Shown here one piece after another: positions 27,776 through 40,287 of a stretch of DNA of 64,000 bases. How positions within the stretch are numbered: the first letter of the stretch is position 1; every line of letters starts with the position of its first letter. Source of the DNA: an uncultured Enterobacterales bacterium (GTDB taxonomy: Bacteria > Pseudomonadota > Gammaproteobacteria > Enterobacterales > CALYQQ01); NCBI GenBank assembly GCA_945288535.1, contig CALYQQ010000012.1, positions 1 to 64,000 of the forward strand, read 5' to 3'. A model generated the notes under the pieces. That model was not told the origin of the DNA. It did not search any database and saw only the letters and a program-made list of their open reading frames with translations. The position numbers were made by a program, and so were the translations under genes.

Positions 27776-30700
27776 TTAGTCAAACTCTAACTCTACTTGT
27801 GTATTGCCAATCAGAGTTCTCAAATTGATTAATAACTGCTCATCCGGTGTTATCCGCCATTCAGTGCCAAATTTTAATCGAGCCCGAGCATCTTGTCGTT
27901 GATAGTAAAGATGTACAGGTAATGTCCCCGATTTATAAGGTTCTAATGATTGACGAAGACGCACTAACAGATGTTCATCCACTTGCTTGTCACTTAACGA
28001 TATGGCAAGTCCTCTTGCAAATCTTGCCCTAGCTTCCCTGATCTCAGTAAGTTCACGCACCATCATTTTGAAGCCACCGTTAAAGTCGTCTATACTAACC
28101 TGACCACTAGCAATAAGGATACGATCTTTTTCTAATAAATGCTGATATTTTTCTAATGTCTCAGAAAATAACATAAGTTCAAGTCGCCCAGAACGATCAT
28201 CAAGTGTGCATAAACCTAAACGTTTACCTCGCTTAGTCGTCATAATTCGAGCATCTACCACAAGTCCAGCAATGGAAGTGGATTTTCCACGTTCTGTTGG
28301 TTGCAAATCACTCAATCGTAACCCACCCGTATAGCGGCCTAACTCTTTTAAATATTGCGTAATTGGATGTCCTGTCAAATAAAGCCCTAATGTTTCTCTT
28401 TCTCCATCAAGAATAACTTGCTCAGGCCACGGTAAAACATTCGAATAAGCTTTTTCTACCTGTTCTGGAGCTTCAGCTAAAACACCAAACATATCTGTTT
28501 GTCCTAATGCTTCAGCTTTAGCATGTTGATCTGCAGCTTGCGTTGCTTCATTTAATGAGCTCATTAGCGCGGCCCGATGAGGTCCCAATCGATCAAAAGC
28601 CCCCGACATAATTAATTTTTCTAACACACGCTTATTAAGCTTTTTCATATCAGTGCGAGCACAAAGATCAAAAAGATCTTTAAAATAACCTGCTTTATTA
28701 CGTGCTTCAATAATAGCTTCGATTGGTCCTTCACCGACACCTTTAATAGCGCCAATACCATAAACAATTTCACCACGTTCATTAACATGAAAATGGTATA
28801 AGCCACTATTGATATCAGGAGGTAATACTTTTAATCCCATTCGCAAACATTCATCGACCAAGCCAACGACTTTTTCCGTATTATCCATATCGGCAGTCAT
28901 GACGGCCGCCATAAATTCAGCTGGAAAATGCGTTTTTAACCATAATGTTTGATAAGAAACTAGAGCATATGCTGCCGAGTGAGATTTATTAAAACCATAA
29001 CCAGCAAATTTTTCTACCAGATCAAAGATCTTCATAGCTAATTCGCCATCAATATTATTATTTTTAGCACCTTCCTCAAAAACTGAACGCTGTTTTGCCA
29101 TTTCTTCCGGTTTTTTCTTACCCATCGCTCTACGCAATAAATCAGCACCACCTAACGTATAGCCTGATAAATTCTGGGCTATTTGCATCACTTGTTCTTG
29201 ATAGAGAATAATGCCATAAGTAGGCTCAAGAATAGGTTTTAAGCAATCATGTTGGTAGACCTTATCTGGATAAGAAATTTCTTCCAGACCATGCTTACGA
29301 TCAATAAAGTTATCCACCATGCCAGACTGTAAAGGCCCTGGACGAAATAAAGCCACTAATGCGATCATATCTTCAAAACAGTCAGGCTGGAGACGCTTAA
29401 TGAGATCTTTCATTCCCCGTGATTCAAGCTGAAAAACGGCGGTCGTTTCGGCACGTTTTAATAAATCAAAGCTTTTACTATCATCAAGTGGAATCGCCGC
29501 AATATCAACAATGGGTTGATTCTCTTTTTGTAACCGAGCATTAATCATCTGTAATGCCCAATTAATAATAGTTAATGTACGTAATCCCAAAAAGTCAAAC
29601 TTAACTAATCCAGCATACTCCACATCATTTTTATCAAATTGTGTTACCGGATATAATCCTTCTGCATCACAATAAAGTGGGGCAAAATCAGTTATTTTTG
29701 TTGGTGCAATAACCACACCACCAGCATGTTTTCCGGCATTGCGCGTAACACCTTCAAGCTGACGCGCCATATCAATTAATGCTTTAACTTCTTCATCGCC
29801 ATCGTAAAGCGTTTGTAACTGCGGTTCAACATCAAATGCTTTTGCTAATGTCATACCTGGATCTGAGGGAACTAGTTTCGAAATACGATCAACAAATCCA
29901 TAAGGATGCCCCAAAACACGACCAACATCGCGTATTACGGCTTTTGCCGCCATTGTTCCAAATGTGATAATTTGTGATACGGCATCACGGCCATACATAT
30001 CAGCAACATGTTCAATAACTAAATCGCGTTTTTCCATACAGAAATCAACATCAAAATCTGGCATTGATACACGTTCAGGATTAAGAAAACGCTCAAATAA
30101 TAAATCAAAAGCTAAAGGATCCAGATCCGTAATTTTTAATGAATAAGCAACTAACGAACCTGCGCCTGAACCACGCCCAGGACCAACAGGAATACCATTA
30201 TCTTTTGACCATTGAATAAACTCCATCACAATTAGAAAGTAACCGGGAAACCCCATCTGATTAATAACTTGTAGTTCCGTGTCTAACCGTTCATCATATT
30301 CTTTACGGCGTTCTTGGCGCACAGTTATATCAGGGAATAAAAATGCAAGACGTTCTTCTAAACCTTGTTTTGCTTTAGCTACCAAAAAATCTTCGGTAGT
30401 CATATCACCTGTTGGAAATTGAGGTAGAAAATATTCACCAAGTCGAATAGTGACATTACATCGTTTAGCAATTTCGACCGTATTTACTAGTGCTGAAGGT
30501 ATATCACTAAATAATTCAACCATTTCAGTTTCACTGCGTAAATATTGCTGGGCACTGTATTTTTTAGCTCGTTTAGGATCATCTAACGTCACGCCATCAT
30601 GAATAGCAACCCGAATTTCGTGGGCATCAAAATCAGAGTGATTAATAAAACGAACATCATTTGTTGCAACAACGGGTAATTGATGAGCAGCCGCCAATTT

Positions 30701-31258
30701 TACTGCTGCATGTAAATAAGTTTCTTCATCCTGACGACCAGTACGGATTAACTCTAGATAATAACGATCAGGAAAATGGTGTTGATAAAAATCAAGACAC
30801 TGTTTAACTTGTGAATGATTATCACGTAATAAAAATTTTCCAACATCACCTAGTCGCCCCCCTGATAAAACAATAATCCCCTGATTATGCTCGCCCAACC
30901 AAGCTTTATCTATAACAGGCCCATCCTGAATATAGCCTCGCTGATAAGCTTTAGAAATAAGTAAAGTAATATTCTGATATCCCTGATTATTCATAGCAAG
31001 CAAGGTAAGCTCAAATAATTCACCTGATAGAGCTTCACTTTTTACTAAAAAATCAGCACCAATAATTGGTTTAATACCCTCTGTATGCGCATTACTATAA
31101 AATTTTACTAATCCACATAGATTTGTAAAATCAGTAATTGCAATTGCCGGCATAGACAATCGTGCTGCTTTCTTAATTAACGTCCCAATTTTAGCGAGTC
31201 CATCAATCATTGAAAAGTCACTATGAACGCGTAAATGGACAAAGCGAGGTTCAGCCAT
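27776..31258 (-). CDS. dnaE: DNA polymerase III subunit alpha
   Basis: Catalytic subunit of the replicative polymerase; 1160 aa, the same as E. coli. It has an N-terminal PHP domain ([10 protein letters not shown]), the polymerase core with [13 protein letters not shown] carrying catalytic aspartates, then a helix-hairpin-helix region and an OB fold ([19 protein letters not shown]) near 985. The full length and intact motifs argue that it is functional. It is followed by accA after 12 bases. The 405-base gap before it, towards rnhB, is unusual. Confidence 0.98.
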   Translation of the reverse strand: MAEPRFVHLRVHSDFSMIDGLAKIGTLIKKAARLSMPAIAITDFTNLCGLVKFYSNAHTEGIKPIIGADFLVKSEALSGELFELTLLAMNNQGYQNITLLISKAYQRGYIQDGPVIDKAWLGEHNQGIIVLSGGRLGDVGKFLLRDNHSQVKQCLDFYQHHFPDRYYLELIRTGRQDEETYLHAAVKLAAAHQLPVVATNDVRFINHSDFDAHEIRVAIHDGVTLDDPKRAKKYSAQQYLRSETEMVELFSDIPSALVNTVEIAKRCNVTIRLGEYFLPQFPTGDMTTEDFLVAKAKQGLEERLAFLFPDITVRQERRKEYDERLDTELQVINQMGFPGYFLIVMEFIQWSKDNGIPVGPGRGSGAGSLVAYSLKITDLDPLAFDLLFERFLNPERVSMPDFDVDFCMEKRDLVIEHVADMYGRDAVSQIITFGTMAAKAVIRDVGRVLGHPYGFVDRISKLVPSDPGMTLAKAFDVEPQLQTLYDGDEEVKALIDMARQLEGVTRNAGKHAGGVVIAPTKITDFAPLYCDAEGLYPVTQFDKNDVEYAGLVKFDFLGLRTLTIINWALQMINARLQKENQPIVDIAAIPLDDSKSFDLLKRAETTAVFQLESRGMKDLIKRLQPDCFEDMIALVALFRPGPLQSGMVDNFIDRKHGLEEISYPDKVYQHDCLKPILEPTYGIILYQEQVMQIAQNLSGYTLGGADLLRRAMGKKKPEEMAKQRSVFEEGAKNNNIDGELAMKIFDLVEKFAGYGFNKSHSAAYALVSYQTLWLKTHFPAEFMAAVMTADMDNTEKVVGLVDECLRMGLKVLPPDINSGLYHFHVNERGEIVYGIGAIKGVGEGPIEAIIEARNKAGYFKDLFDLCARTDMKKLNKRVLEKLIMSGAFDRLGPHRAALMSSLNEATQAADQHAKAEALGQTDMFGVLAEAPEQVEKAYSNVLPWPEQVILDGERETLGLYLTGHPITQYLKELGRYTGGLRLSDLQPTERGKSTSIAGLVVDARIMTTKRGKRLGLCTLDDRSGRLELMLFSETLEKYQHLLEKDRILIASGQVSIDDFNGGFKMMVRELTEIREARARFARGLAISLSDKQVDEHLLVRLRQSLEPYKSGTLPVHLYYQRQDARARLKFGTEWRITPDEQLLINLRTLIGNTQVELEFD

Positions 31259-31663
31259 ATCAGTATTTTCCAGAGATATTACTTAATAAGATTAATTGAT
31301 AGTGACGTTACCACAATCAAAATAGGATTAAATTAAAAAACGGTAAGCCCTGCATATGAAGTATAACATTATTCATATTGATTAAGCCCTCCATATCTTA
31401 CTATAGATTCAGTAAATAACAATTTAGGCTAGCTATAATCATCCGCATTATTATTTTTTCTTGACAGTATTTCGCATTTCCTCTAACGAAAAGAACCAGA
31501 TTTATTTCTATAGTGGGAACATATACTCTCTCGCATACATTATATCAATTCTAGCGAACAGTTAACGAATACGGGAAAAATTCTATCCATCAACAAATTA
31601 ATAATTTGCTGCTTTTTATTAGTTCATTTCGACTGATAAGAACTGGGTAATTAACATACTCTT
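31259..31663. other. 405-base gap between rnhB and dnaE
   Basis: In E. coli dnaE follows rnhB almost directly. Here the spacer is AT-rich, without any gene or clear hairpin. It may supply a separate dnaE-accA promoter on the minus strand. Confidence 0.45.
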
Positions 31664-32266
31664 TTATGATGCGTTTTGATTTAATAATGCTCGTTTAACA
31701 GGTGCAAAACTACGACGATGATGGGGAGTTACGCCTAATGTCATTAGTTTATCTAGATGCTCAGCAGTTGGATAACCTTTATGCTTCGCTAGACCATAAC
31801 CGGGATAATGTTTATCTAATTCAATCAATTCTCTATCACGTGTAACTTTGGCTAAAATAGACGCCGCACTAATTTCTGCTACGCGGCTATCACCTTTAAT
31901 AATAGCTTGGCTTGGCATAGGTAATTCAGGGCAACGATTACCATCGACTAAAACAAAATCAGGCAATACCGATAGTGATAATACAGCACGTTGCATTGCC
32001 AGTAATGTTGCATGATAGATATTTAATTGATCAATTTCAACTGGTTCAGCCCTACCAATACTCCATGCTAACGCTTTATCGATAATTTCGTCGTATAGCT
32101 TCATCCTTTTTTTTTCACTTAATACTTTTGAATCAGCTAATCCTTGTATAGGTTTGCTAGGATGAAGGATAACTGCCGCAGTGACAACAGCTCCTATTAA
32201 TGGTCCTCGACCTACTTCATCGACACCTGCAATAAAATTAGCTTGTGGATAATTAAACGGTTCCAT
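31664..32266 (-). CDS. rnhB: Ribonuclease HII
   Basis: Removes ribonucleotides misincorporated in DNA and RNA of hybrids. The 200 aa protein shows the type 2 motif [15 protein letters not shown] with the catalytic Asp-Glu pair, [10 protein letters not shown], and [20 protein letters not shown]. It lies 45 bases after lpxB, in the usual lpxB-rnhB order. Confidence 0.95.
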   Translation of the reverse strand: MEPFNYPQANFIAGVDEVGRGPLIGAVVTAAVILHPSKPIQGLADSKVLSEKKRMKLYDEIIDKALAWSIGRAEPVEIDQLNIYHATLLAMQRAVLSLSVLPDFVLVDGNRCPELPMPSQAIIKGDSRVAEISAASILAKVTRDRELIELDKHYPGYGLAKHKGYPTAEHLDKLMTLGVTPHHRRSFAPVKRALLNQNAS

Positions 32267-32311
32267 ATAATTTCCTGCGATAAATGGTTAACGGAGAAGA
32301 CCTGATGATAT

Positions 32312-33463
32312 TCAGTGATTAATAACTTGTAATACTACTTTAGCGGCTTGTTCATCAGCGTTACAACGAATTTGCTGATGTAAATCAACAAAAGTGGCTT
32401 TTAATTGTTGTACAACTCTGTTGTCTAAATCTAACAACGGAATAAGTGCTTGGCATAATTTTTCAGGTTCACAGTCATCTTGAATAAATTCACCAATAAT
32501 TTCTTTTTTTGCTAATAAGTTGGGTAACGAAACGTATTTTGTTTTGATAAGCCGCTTTGCCAGCCAAAATGTAAATGGTTTTAATTTATAACCAACCACC
32601 ATAGGACTTTTCGCTAACATACATTCCAAAGCCGCTGTTCCCGAGGCCAACAATGTTGCATCACTCGCAATCATGACTTGACGCGAATTGCCATTAACTA
32701 TTTGTATGCCCAAATGCGGTGCAATCTGTTGTTTTATGGCTTCAAACTGCTGTCGCCGTTTGTCGTTTACTAGGGGTACCAAAATATGTAAATCAGGATA
32801 AATTTGTTTAAGCTTCTGAGCTGTTTTCAGGAAAACGGCACTAAGTAATTCAACTTCAGCGCTACGACTACCGGGTAAAACAGCCAAGCAACGCGCCTTT
32901 GGATCAATGGCTAACTGCTGTCTAGCAGCTATTTTATCAGGATAAATAGGAATACTATCGGCTAATGTATGCCCAACAAACTGACAAGGCACATTAAAAC
33001 GATCATAAAACTCTTTTTCGAAGGGTAAAAAGGCTAATACCATATCAGTAGATTTGGCTATTTTAAAAATACGATTCTGTCGCCAAGCCCATACAGATGG
33101 GCTCACATAATGGACGGTTTTGATACCCTGTTTTTTTAGATAGCCTTCAATACGCAAATTAGTATCTGGCGCATCAATACCAATAAATACATCAGGGCGT
33201 AATTTAGCAAAACGCTGTTTCAGTTGACGGTGGATCTTAAGTAACCGTGGTAATCGTCCTAATACTTCAACAATGCCCATAACGGCAAGTTCTTCCATGT
33301 CAAACCAAGCTTCACAGCCTTCAGCTAACATTAATGGCCCAGGTACGCCAATAAAACGAACATCAGGTACCTGAGCTCTAATTGCTTTCATCAAACCTGC
33401 ACCCAGTATATCACCCGATGCTTCGCCTGCAACAAGACCGATAGTTAATGGGTGCCTCTCCAT
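32312..33463 (-). CDS. lpxB: Lipid-A-disaccharide synthase
   Basis: Glycosyltransferase (GT19) that joins UDP-diacylglucosamine and lipid X to form the lipid A disaccharide at the inner membrane. The 383 aa protein has [17 protein letters not shown], the conserved [14 protein letters not shown] and [10 protein letters not shown] segments, and [18 protein letters not shown]. It is separated by 2 bases from lpxA, so expression is coupled. Confidence 0.96.
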   Translation of the reverse strand: MERHPLTIGLVAGEASGDILGAGLMKAIRAQVPDVRFIGVPGPLMLAEGCEAWFDMEELAVMGIVEVLGRLPRLLKIHRQLKQRFAKLRPDVFIGIDAPDTNLRIEGYLKKQGIKTVHYVSPSVWAWRQNRIFKIAKSTDMVLAFLPFEKEFYDRFNVPCQFVGHTLADSIPIYPDKIAARQQLAIDPKARCLAVLPGSRSAEVELLSAVFLKTAQKLKQIYPDLHILVPLVNDKRRQQFEAIKQQIAPHLGIQIVNGNSRQVMIASDATLLASGTAALECMLAKSPMVVGYKLKPFTFWLAKRLIKTKYVSLPNLLAKKEIIGEFIQDDCEPEKLCQALIPLLDLDNRVVQQLKATFVDLHQQIRCNADEQAAKVVLQVINH

Positions 33464-33465
33464 AC

Positions 33466-34266
33466 TTAACGAATTAAACCTCGTTTAGAACGTGCGAAAA
33501 AGTCAATAAAGAGCTGAATACCTGGATATTCAGTAACCATTTCAGCAATATCTACTTTTGCTTCATCTAATGTTTTGCCACTACGATATAATATTTTATA
33601 TACTAGACGAATAGCATTTATAGTTTCTTTATTAAACCCTCGACGTTTTAATCCTTCAATATTTACGCCATAAGGAGATGCATGATTACCTTGAGCAATC
33701 ATATAAGGCGGAACATCTTGAGTCACCCCAGAACATCCACCCACCATTACATAGGAACCAACTTTACAAAATTGATGAATTGCCGTCATGCCACCTATAA
33801 CAACATAATTGTCAATTTCAACGTGCCCGCCTAATGTTGCATTATTTGCTAAAATACATCTATCACCAATAACACAGTCATGTGCAATATGCGCATTTAC
33901 CATTAACAAATTATCACTACCCAACTTAGTCAAACTTGTACCTTGTACTGTTCCTCTATGGATAGTGACACTTTCGCGAATGGTGTTACGGTCACCAATT
34001 TCGACACGAGTTGCTTCTCCTGCATATTTAAGATCTTGATTAACCTCACCAATAGAAGCAAATTGATAAATCCGGTTATCACACCCAATTTTAGTTAGGC
34101 CATTAACAACGACATGGGATTTTAATTCGGTTCTGGCACCGATCTCAACCTGTGAACCTACTATACAAAAAGGTCCAATAAATGCATGTTCACCTATAGT
34201 AGCACCATCTTCAACAATAGCACTAGGATGAATAAAGGCTGTTTCATCAATTTTGCTCGCTAACAT
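33466..34266 (-). CDS. lpxA: UDP-N-acetylglucosamine O-acyltransferase
   Basis: First step of lipid A synthesis: transfers a 3-hydroxyacyl chain from acyl carrier protein to UDP-GlcNAc. The 266 aa protein is a left-handed beta-helix built of hexapeptide repeats (about 1-190) with a helical C-terminus. The catalytic histidine is H126 in NAHIAHDC (E. coli H125). It lies between fabZ and lpxB with 2-base gaps. Confidence 0.97.
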   Translation of the reverse strand: MLASKIDETAFIHPSAIVEDGATIGEHAFIGPFCIVGSQVEIGARTELKSHVVVNGLTKIGCDNRIYQFASIGEVNQDLKYAGEATRVEIGDRNTIRESVTIHRGTVQGTSLTKLGSDNLLMVNAHIAHDCVIGDRCILANNATLGGHVEIDNYVVIGGMTAIHQFCKVGSYVMVGGCSGVTQDVPPYMIAQGNHASPYGVNIEGLKRRGFNKETINAIRLVYKILYRSGKTLDEAKVDIAEMVTEYPGIQLFIDFFARSKRGLIR

Positions 34267-34268
34267 TA

Positions 34269-34724
34269 TTACCCCTCCTTACGACGAGCACACATCATTT
34301 CTGCTTCGCAAGCAATTTCACCATCAACTTTTGCTACACCTCGGAATCTAGCTACACCGCGACGTTCTTTAATAAATTCAACTTCCATGATCATTTGGTC
34401 ACCCGGCAGCACAGGACGTTTAAAGCGTGCATTATCAATAGCAGCGAAATAGTAGAGCTCGCCTGGTTGAAGATCACCAACGCTTTTAAATGCAAGGATC
34501 CCTGTTGCTTGTGCCATTGCCTCCAAAATCAAAACCCCAGGAAAGATAGGCTTGCCCGGAAAATGTCCTTGAAAAAAAGGCTCGTTAACTGAAACATTTT
34601 TTACTGCGCGTAAAAACTTACCTTCATCATAATCCAATACACGATCAACTAACAAGAATGGATAACGATGAGGCAGTAAAGCCAGAATTTCTTCAATATT
34701 CAGAGTACTTTTCTCGTTTGTCAA
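34269..34724 (-). CDS. fabZ: 3-hydroxyacyl-ACP dehydratase
   Basis: Hot-dog-fold dehydratase of fatty acid elongation. I chose the TTG at 34724 (151 aa, [12 protein letters not shown]): it has AGGGTGA 7 bases upstream and reproduces the E. coli length and its TTG start. The frame can be extended upstream to 34760, but this adds an unrelated hydrophobic tail. The catalytic pair H54 and E68 falls in [14 protein letters not shown] and LILEAMAQ. It shares substrate with LpxA and LpxD, hence the cluster. Confidence 0.95.
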   Translation of the reverse strand: MTNEKSTLNIEEILALLPHRYPFLLVDRVLDYDEGKFLRAVKNVSVNEPFFQGHFPGKPIFPGVLILEAMAQATGILAFKSVGDLQPGELYYFAAIDNARFKRPVLPGDQMIMEVEFIKERRGVARFRGVAKVDGEIACEAEMMCARRKEG

Positions 34725-34844
34725 AATATTCACCCTGTCCAATATAATTATAAAAAACAAACCTATATTATTTCATAAAGCCCGAAAATAGAACAGGTAA
34801 AGCTTCTTTATGCAAATTAGTTAACTAAAAGAGCAACTTATTCT

Positions 34845-35885
34845 TTATTCGTCTGCTAATATTTGTTTAGTAAGTTTGCGTTCAAGCGATTTCAGTCGCT
34901 TATTCATTTTATCAATATCCATAACTAACGCAGCCGTTTTTCGCCAAGTTTTATTAGGCTGTAACGGGATGCCTGATGAATAAATGCCTGGCTCGTTAAT
35001 TGGTCTCATAACCATTCCCATTCCAGTAACAACAACTTTATCAGCAATTTCCATATGACCATTGAAAACGCTGGCACCACCAATTTGGCAGTAGCGGCCT
35101 ACTTTCAAACTACCGGCCATAATGACACCACCGGCAACTGCAGTATTTTCACCGATCTCAACATTATGAGCTATTTGGCATAGATTATCGATTATCACAC
35201 CATCATGAATCACAGTATCGTCAAGCGCACCACGATCTATTGCTGTACAAGCACCAATTTCAACTCGATCACCAATAATAACACGGCCTAGTTGTGGTAT
35301 CTTGATCCAGTGGCCTCGATCATTTGCATATCCAAAGCCATCAGAACCAATTACAGCACCAGATTGGATTAAACAATCACAGCCAATTTGTACTCGATGA
35401 TAAATGCTCACATTTGCCCAAAGACGTGTATTAGCGCCAATTGTAGTATGTTTTCCAATAAAACAACCAGCACCAATAATAACGTTATCCGCTAATTCAA
35501 CACCTGATTCGATAACACTATTCGCGCCAATTGACACGTTGCAGCCCAATTTTACGTCACTCGCAATAACCGCTGACGGATGTATACCCTTGTCAGCCGG
35601 TGCAGGCGTACTATCTAATAATTGAGCCATATAAGCATAAGCCAAGTAAGGGTTTGCTACAACTAATGCAGCAGTTTTACAATACGCAAGGTTTTCCTCT
35701 GTAAGTACAACCGCACTTGCATTGCAATTAGCTAGATTATCTTTATAACGATTATTCGATAAGAAAGTAATATCACCTAATTTAGCTGAGTCCATGGAAG
35801 CTATTCCAGTAATGATAATATCTTTATCACCATGTAGTGTCGCACCTAACTTGTCAGCTAATTGACCTAAACGAATAGAATTCAT
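34845..35885 (-). CDS. lpxD: UDP-3-O-acylglucosamine N-acyltransferase
   Basis: Third step of lipid A synthesis: adds the N-linked 3-hydroxyacyl chain. The 346 aa protein has an N-terminal uridine-binding domain (about 1-100), a hexapeptide-repeat beta-helix, and a C-terminal helix ending [10 protein letters not shown]. The catalytic histidine is H240 in [10 protein letters not shown] (E. coli H239). It starts 3 bases after skp; the next gene fabZ is 120 bases away. Confidence 0.97.
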   Translation of the reverse strand: MNSIRLGQLADKLGATLHGDKDIIITGIASMDSAKLGDITFLSNNRYKDNLANCNASAVVLTEENLAYCKTAALVVANPYLAYAYMAQLLDSTPAPADKGIHPSAVIASDVKLGCNVSIGANSVIESGVELADNVIIGAGCFIGKHTTIGANTRLWANVSIYHRVQIGCDCLIQSGAVIGSDGFGYANDRGHWIKIPQLGRVIIGDRVEIGACTAIDRGALDDTVIHDGVIIDNLCQIAHNVEIGENTAVAGGVIMAGSLKVGRYCQIGGASVFNGHMEIADKVVVTGMGMVMRPINEPGIYSSGIPLQPNKTWRKTAALVMDIDKMNKRLKSLERKLTKQILADE

Positions 35886-35888
35886 TAA

Positions 35889-36377
35889 TTATTTTACCTG
35901 TTTTCTTACCGCTTCAGTAATATCTGTTGATCCATCAGCATAAGCAATAGCACTTATATCAACAACAACAGTATAATTCTCTTTTTTCGCAACCTCTTGA
36001 ACAGCCTGTTGAATTTTCGCTAGTAGTTTATTGCGTTCTTCTGCTTGGCGACGACGATTATCTTGTTCAAACGCTTCCGCTTTTTTCGCAAAGGTATTAC
36101 GTTTATCATTAATTGTTTTTTCTAACGTAGTGCGATCAGCTTGTTTCATTTTAGCGCCATCTTTTTGAAGCTTTTGCATATTACTTTGCAAATCACTTTC
36201 CATTTTTTGCAATTCAGCTAGACGCCCTTTAAATTCACTCTCCAGTTGCTTAGAAATTTTTTCACGTTCTGGCATCTTTTGGAAAATATCAGCAACATTA
36301 ACTACACCTACTTTAGCCTGTACACCTGTAGCTATCAACGCTAACCCTAATCCTAATGCACAAAGTAATTTTCTCAA
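35889..36377 (-). CDS. skp: Periplasmic chaperone Skp (OmpH)
   Basis: Trimeric chaperone that carries unfolded outer-membrane proteins across the periplasm. The 162 aa precursor has a signal peptide ending GVQA before KVGVVNVADIFQ. A long, charged coiled-coil follows (about 45-125), the 'tentacle' arms. It lies directly downstream of bamA, whose complex receives its clients. Confidence 0.95.
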   Translation of the reverse strand: MRKLLCALGLGLALIATGVQAKVGVVNVADIFQKMPEREKISKQLESEFKGRLAELQKMESDLQSNMQKLQKDGAKMKQADRTTLEKTINDKRNTFAKKAEAFEQDNRRRQAEERNKLLAKIQQAVQEVAKKENYTVVVDISAIAYADGSTDITEAVRKQVK

Positions 36378-36446
36378 TTTTTTATCCTCTTAAATATAAA
36401 AATGATACATCCTATCTTGATTCATCAAAACGACAAGGTGTTAGTA

Positions 36447-38837
36447 CTACCATGTTCTACCAATATTAAACTGGAACTGTTCTGACTTATCGCCATCATA
36501 ATCATCAATTGGCTGTGCATAAGAGAAGACCAAAGGTCCTAGTGGTGACATCCACTGTAATGCAATACCTGCTGACGTGCGAATATTATCAAACTTGCTA
36601 TAATCAGGTAAATTTGGTGCTTTTTTCCATTTTGTGTCCCAAATGGTACCTGCATCAAAAAAGAGTGATGTCCGTAATGAATTTGCATATTGATCACTTA
36701 CAAAAGGTGTCGGTACAATCACTTCAATACTTCCCGATACAATTGCATTTCCACCAACCGCATCATCTGAATGTACTTGAGAACAAGAGCTAATCGTATT
36801 TGAAGTACAATCACGTAAGTAAATTGCTTTAGGGCCAATGTTATTTGATCTAAAACCGCGTAATGAAGAAATTCCACCTAAATAATAATTATCATAGAAT
36901 GGCATCTCTTTGCTTCCTATACCATCGCCATATCCAACGCGCGATTTCACTAATACGACCCATTTATGATCATTGTCTATCGGTTGATAATAGGCAGAAT
37001 CAAGTGTTGCTTTATAATATTCGTTATCAGAACCAGGCACCGTTACTTTAGCATTTAAATTAATTCGACTTCCCTCTGTAGGGAAATAACCCCGGTTTAG
37101 ATTATTATAAGTCCATCCTGCCGTTAAAAAGACGTCATTTGCTTTGAAACTACTATTACTATTTAAATTATAAGGTTCACCAATTGAATTAAAATAACGC
37201 CACATTGCTAATTGTGGCTTCATTTTGGAAACATTATTATTCATATATTCCAAACCTAAACGGAACATATTATTTTCATTAACAGGAAAACCTAATGTGC
37301 TACCTACACCATAATTTTTGTAATCATAGTCTGACATTGAATCGCTATCGGTAGTATAATCATCATAGAAAATACGCCCACTTAAGCTTACGCCATCAAC
37401 GGTAAAATAGGGTTCTGTAACCGATAATTCGGCATAAGTACGATAATCGTTTTTAGTGCCATTAATACCAACATTCTTACCCGTTCCCATCCAATTATCT
37501 TGTTGTAATCCAACTTGGAAACTTAGTCCACTTTCTGTACCATAGCCTATACCAAAATTAAAGCTACCTGTATTACGCTCTTTAACACGATAAACGATAT
37601 CGACTTGATCTGGCGTACCAGGTACGCGTTGTGTCTCAACATCAACTGTTTCAAAGTAACCTGTACGATTTAAGCGTTCTTTACCTGATTCAACTAAATC
37701 ACTTCCTAGCCATGCACCTTCCATTTGTCGCATTTCGCGACGTAAAACTGCGTCTTGGCTAACAGTATTCCCTTCAAAACGAATTTGTCGGACATAATAA
37801 CGATTACCAATATCAACATTGATATATAGCTTAGCCATATCGCTATTTTTGATCATTTCCGTTTGCGTGTTTACACGCGGATAAGCATAACCAAGTTTAC
37901 CTAACTCACGTTTAATTGACTCTTCAATACGGGTAATTTTACTACCACTATATAACTCACCTGGAACAATTTGAATTAATTCTTTCAATTGGGATTCATG
38001 ACCCGCTAGATTACCTTTTAATTCAGCACCGGATAATTTATATTGAGACCCTTCTGTCACATTGATAGTAACATAAATGCCTTTTTTATCAGGTGTTAAA
38101 GCAACTTGGGTTGAGTCAATGTTAAAGTTTGCATATCCATGATCGAGATAAAAGCTACGTAATGATTCTAAATCACCTGATAGTTTTTGTTTTTGATACT
38201 TACGATCACCAAGCAAATTCCACCAGGGCACAGAATCACGTAACTCAAATTGATCTATAAGCATTTTCGTTGAAAAAGACTTATTACCAATAATGTTTAT
38301 TTGTTGAATTTCGGCAGAAGCCCCTTCTGAGAAAACAAATTTTAGATCAACACGATTATCAGGTAGCGGTGTAATTAACGCTTTTACAGAAGCATTATAT
38401 TTCCCGACACTGTAATAAAAATCTTCAAGGCCCTTTTCAATTGTACCAAGCGTCGTACGATCCAATGCTTCTCCAACGCGGATCCCAGAAGCCTCAAGAT
38501 TATCTTTTAATGCGTCTTCTTTAACAGATTTATTTCCGGTAAACGTGATACTTGCGATGGTTGGACGTTCTTTTACTACTAAGATCAGAACATTATTATC
38601 GCGAAGTACTTGAACATCGTCAAAATAGCGTGTCGCATATAATGATCGTATAATATTACTGATCTCTTTATCGTCAACCTTATCACCAACACGAATTGGC
38701 ATATTTAACAATGCAGCTCCCATAGTTACACGCTGTAAACCTTGGAACTGAATGTCTCTTACGACAAACTGACCGGCGCCATATACAGTTGCACTACTCA
38801 GCAGTAGTGACAATAAAAGCAATTTCTTAGTAACCAT
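36447..38837 (-). CDS. bamA: Outer membrane protein assembly factor BamA
   Basis: Essential Omp85 protein that folds beta-barrels into the outer membrane. I chose the ATG at 38837 (796 aa), giving the signal peptide [20 protein letters not shown] like that of E. coli; a TTG upstream at 38858 would add seven residues. Five POTRA domains (about 22-420) precede the barrel, which has the loop 6 motif RGF in SSLRGFRSN and a C-terminal FNIGRTW with the terminal aromatic. It is followed by skp after 69 bases. Confidence 0.96.
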   Translation of the reverse strand: MVTKKLLLLSLLLSSATVYGAGQFVVRDIQFQGLQRVTMGAALLNMPIRVGDKVDDKEISNIIRSLYATRYFDDVQVLRDNNVLILVVKERPTIASITFTGNKSVKEDALKDNLEASGIRVGEALDRTTLGTIEKGLEDFYYSVGKYNASVKALITPLPDNRVDLKFVFSEGASAEIQQINIIGNKSFSTKMLIDQFELRDSVPWWNLLGDRKYQKQKLSGDLESLRSFYLDHGYANFNIDSTQVALTPDKKGIYVTINVTEGSQYKLSGAELKGNLAGHESQLKELIQIVPGELYSGSKITRIEESIKRELGKLGYAYPRVNTQTEMIKNSDMAKLYINVDIGNRYYVRQIRFEGNTVSQDAVLRREMRQMEGAWLGSDLVESGKERLNRTGYFETVDVETQRVPGTPDQVDIVYRVKERNTGSFNFGIGYGTESGLSFQVGLQQDNWMGTGKNVGINGTKNDYRTYAELSVTEPYFTVDGVSLSGRIFYDDYTTDSDSMSDYDYKNYGVGSTLGFPVNENNMFRLGLEYMNNNVSKMKPQLAMWRYFNSIGEPYNLNSNSSFKANDVFLTAGWTYNNLNRGYFPTEGSRINLNAKVTVPGSDNEYYKATLDSAYYQPIDNDHKWVVLVKSRVGYGDGIGSKEMPFYDNYYLGGISSLRGFRSNNIGPKAIYLRDCTSNTISSCSQVHSDDAVGGNAIVSGSIEVIVPTPFVSDQYANSLRTSLFFDAGTIWDTKWKKAPNLPDYSKFDNIRTSAGIALQWMSPLGPLVFSYAQPIDDYDGDKSEQFQFNIGRTW

Positions 38838-38878
38838 CGTGGTAATAAGCTCTTCCAATCAATTCTCAAACTAGACAA

Positions 38879-40273
38879 TTAGTGAGAGAAATCATTAAAA
38901 AATGAAAGTCCCATCAACAACATTAGAATAAGTAATCCCATTCGAGTACTATATTCCAGAACTTTCTCGGAAACCGGTCTACCGGTTACTTTCTCTACTA
39001 TCAGAAAAATAAGATGCCCGCCATCAAGTACGGGCACAGGCAATAGGTTAATAATGCCTAAATTAATACTAATTAATGCTAAAAAGATACAGTAGTCAAC
39101 AAATCCTTTACTTGCGGCTTGTCCTGCACCTTTAGCTATAGTGACAGGTCCAGCTAGTGATTGCAAACTACGGTTTCCGGCAAACATATGACCGATTTCT
39201 TTAAGCATTGTAAGTGATAATTGCCATGTGCGATCAGCAGCATAGCCAAGCGAAGTAAATACATCATATTGATTTACAATACGATTCTCTGCCAAATCCA
39301 ATTGATCTGGTGCAAAATAAATCCCTACAAAACCAATCTTTTTCTCATTAATCAACTTCGTTTCTGGTATGACATAAAGTACATGCTGGACATTATTACG
39401 ATTTATTTCTAACTTTAATTGTTCACCAGGATGTTGTTGGATTATTTTAGCTAATTCTGCACTATCTTTCATTATTTGATCATTGATTTTTATGATCATA
39501 TCACCCGAAATCAAACCTGCTTTTTGTGCCGGACTTTTATCAACAACAGCGTCTACTTTTAAGCTTGCTTTCGTTAACAGTTTTATTCCTAATGAATACA
39601 AGGGATTATCTTGTTCAGGGTTAAATGTCCAATGTTTAAGATCTAATATGATAGTTTGCGACTCGGACATTCCTGGACTTATTACTTTAGCCGTTGCTTG
39701 ATTTTTACCTTGTAATCCCATTACAGTCAACTGTAGTTTTGCCAGATCTCGGATTACAAAACCATCTAATTCGATAATTTCCATACCAGGTTTTATGCCA
39801 CTTCTTTCGGCAATAGAATGAGGTATAACATCAGGAACTACCGGACGTATGCCCGGCATACCAAGCATAAAAACTAGCCAAAAAAGGAAAATAGCGAAAA
39901 TAAAATTAGCTAATGGTCCTGCTACAACAATCGCCATCCGTTGCCAGACTGATTTATTGCTCAGCATGTAAAGCGAATCTTGCTGAGACATTTCCTCGTT
40001 ATCGTTATCTTTATTATCATGCTTATCAAGCATTTTGATATAACCACCTAGCGGGATTATAGCGATAACAAATTCAGTTCCATAGCGATCAGTTTTTTTC
40101 CATAGTGTCTTACCAAAACCTATAGAAAAACGTAAAACTTTAACACCACAACGACGTGCTACCCAAAAATGGCCAAATTCATGAACAGTAATTAATATAC
40201 CGAGAGCAATAGCAAACGTTATTATTGTTCTCATCCACTCAAACAATGATGAATTAAGAAAAGAACTTAACAT
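38879..40273 (-). CDS. rseP: Site-2 zinc metalloprotease RseP
   Basis: Inner-membrane protease that cuts RseA to free sigma E under envelope stress and clears signal peptides. The 464 aa protein has the zinc motif HEFGH (31-35), two tandem PDZ domains (about 130-310) and the second zinc-ligand region PVPVLDGGHL near the C-terminus. The N-terminus is about nine residues longer than in E. coli; an internal ATG at residue 14 is an alternative start. Confidence 0.94.
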   Translation of the reverse strand: MLSSFLNSSLFEWMRTIITFAIALGILITVHEFGHFWVARRCGVKVLRFSIGFGKTLWKKTDRYGTEFVIAIIPLGGYIKMLDKHDNKDNDNEEMSQQDSLYMLSNKSVWQRMAIVVAGPLANFIFAIFLFWLVFMLGMPGIRPVVPDVIPHSIAERSGIKPGMEIIELDGFVIRDLAKLQLTVMGLQGKNQATAKVISPGMSESQTIILDLKHWTFNPEQDNPLYSLGIKLLTKASLKVDAVVDKSPAQKAGLISGDMIIKINDQIMKDSAELAKIIQQHPGEQLKLEINRNNVQHVLYVIPETKLINEKKIGFVGIYFAPDQLDLAENRIVNQYDVFTSLGYAADRTWQLSLTMLKEIGHMFAGNRSLQSLAGPVTIAKGAGQAASKGFVDYCIFLALISINLGIINLLPVPVLDGGHLIFLIVEKVTGRPVSEKVLEYSTRMGLLILMLLMGLSFFNDFSH

Positions 40274-40287
40274 ACGAGTATCGCATC

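Noticed and set aside
36509-37051. Plus-strand open frames opposite bamA
   Set aside because: Shadow frames of the bamA coding sequence, without family features or ribosome sites.
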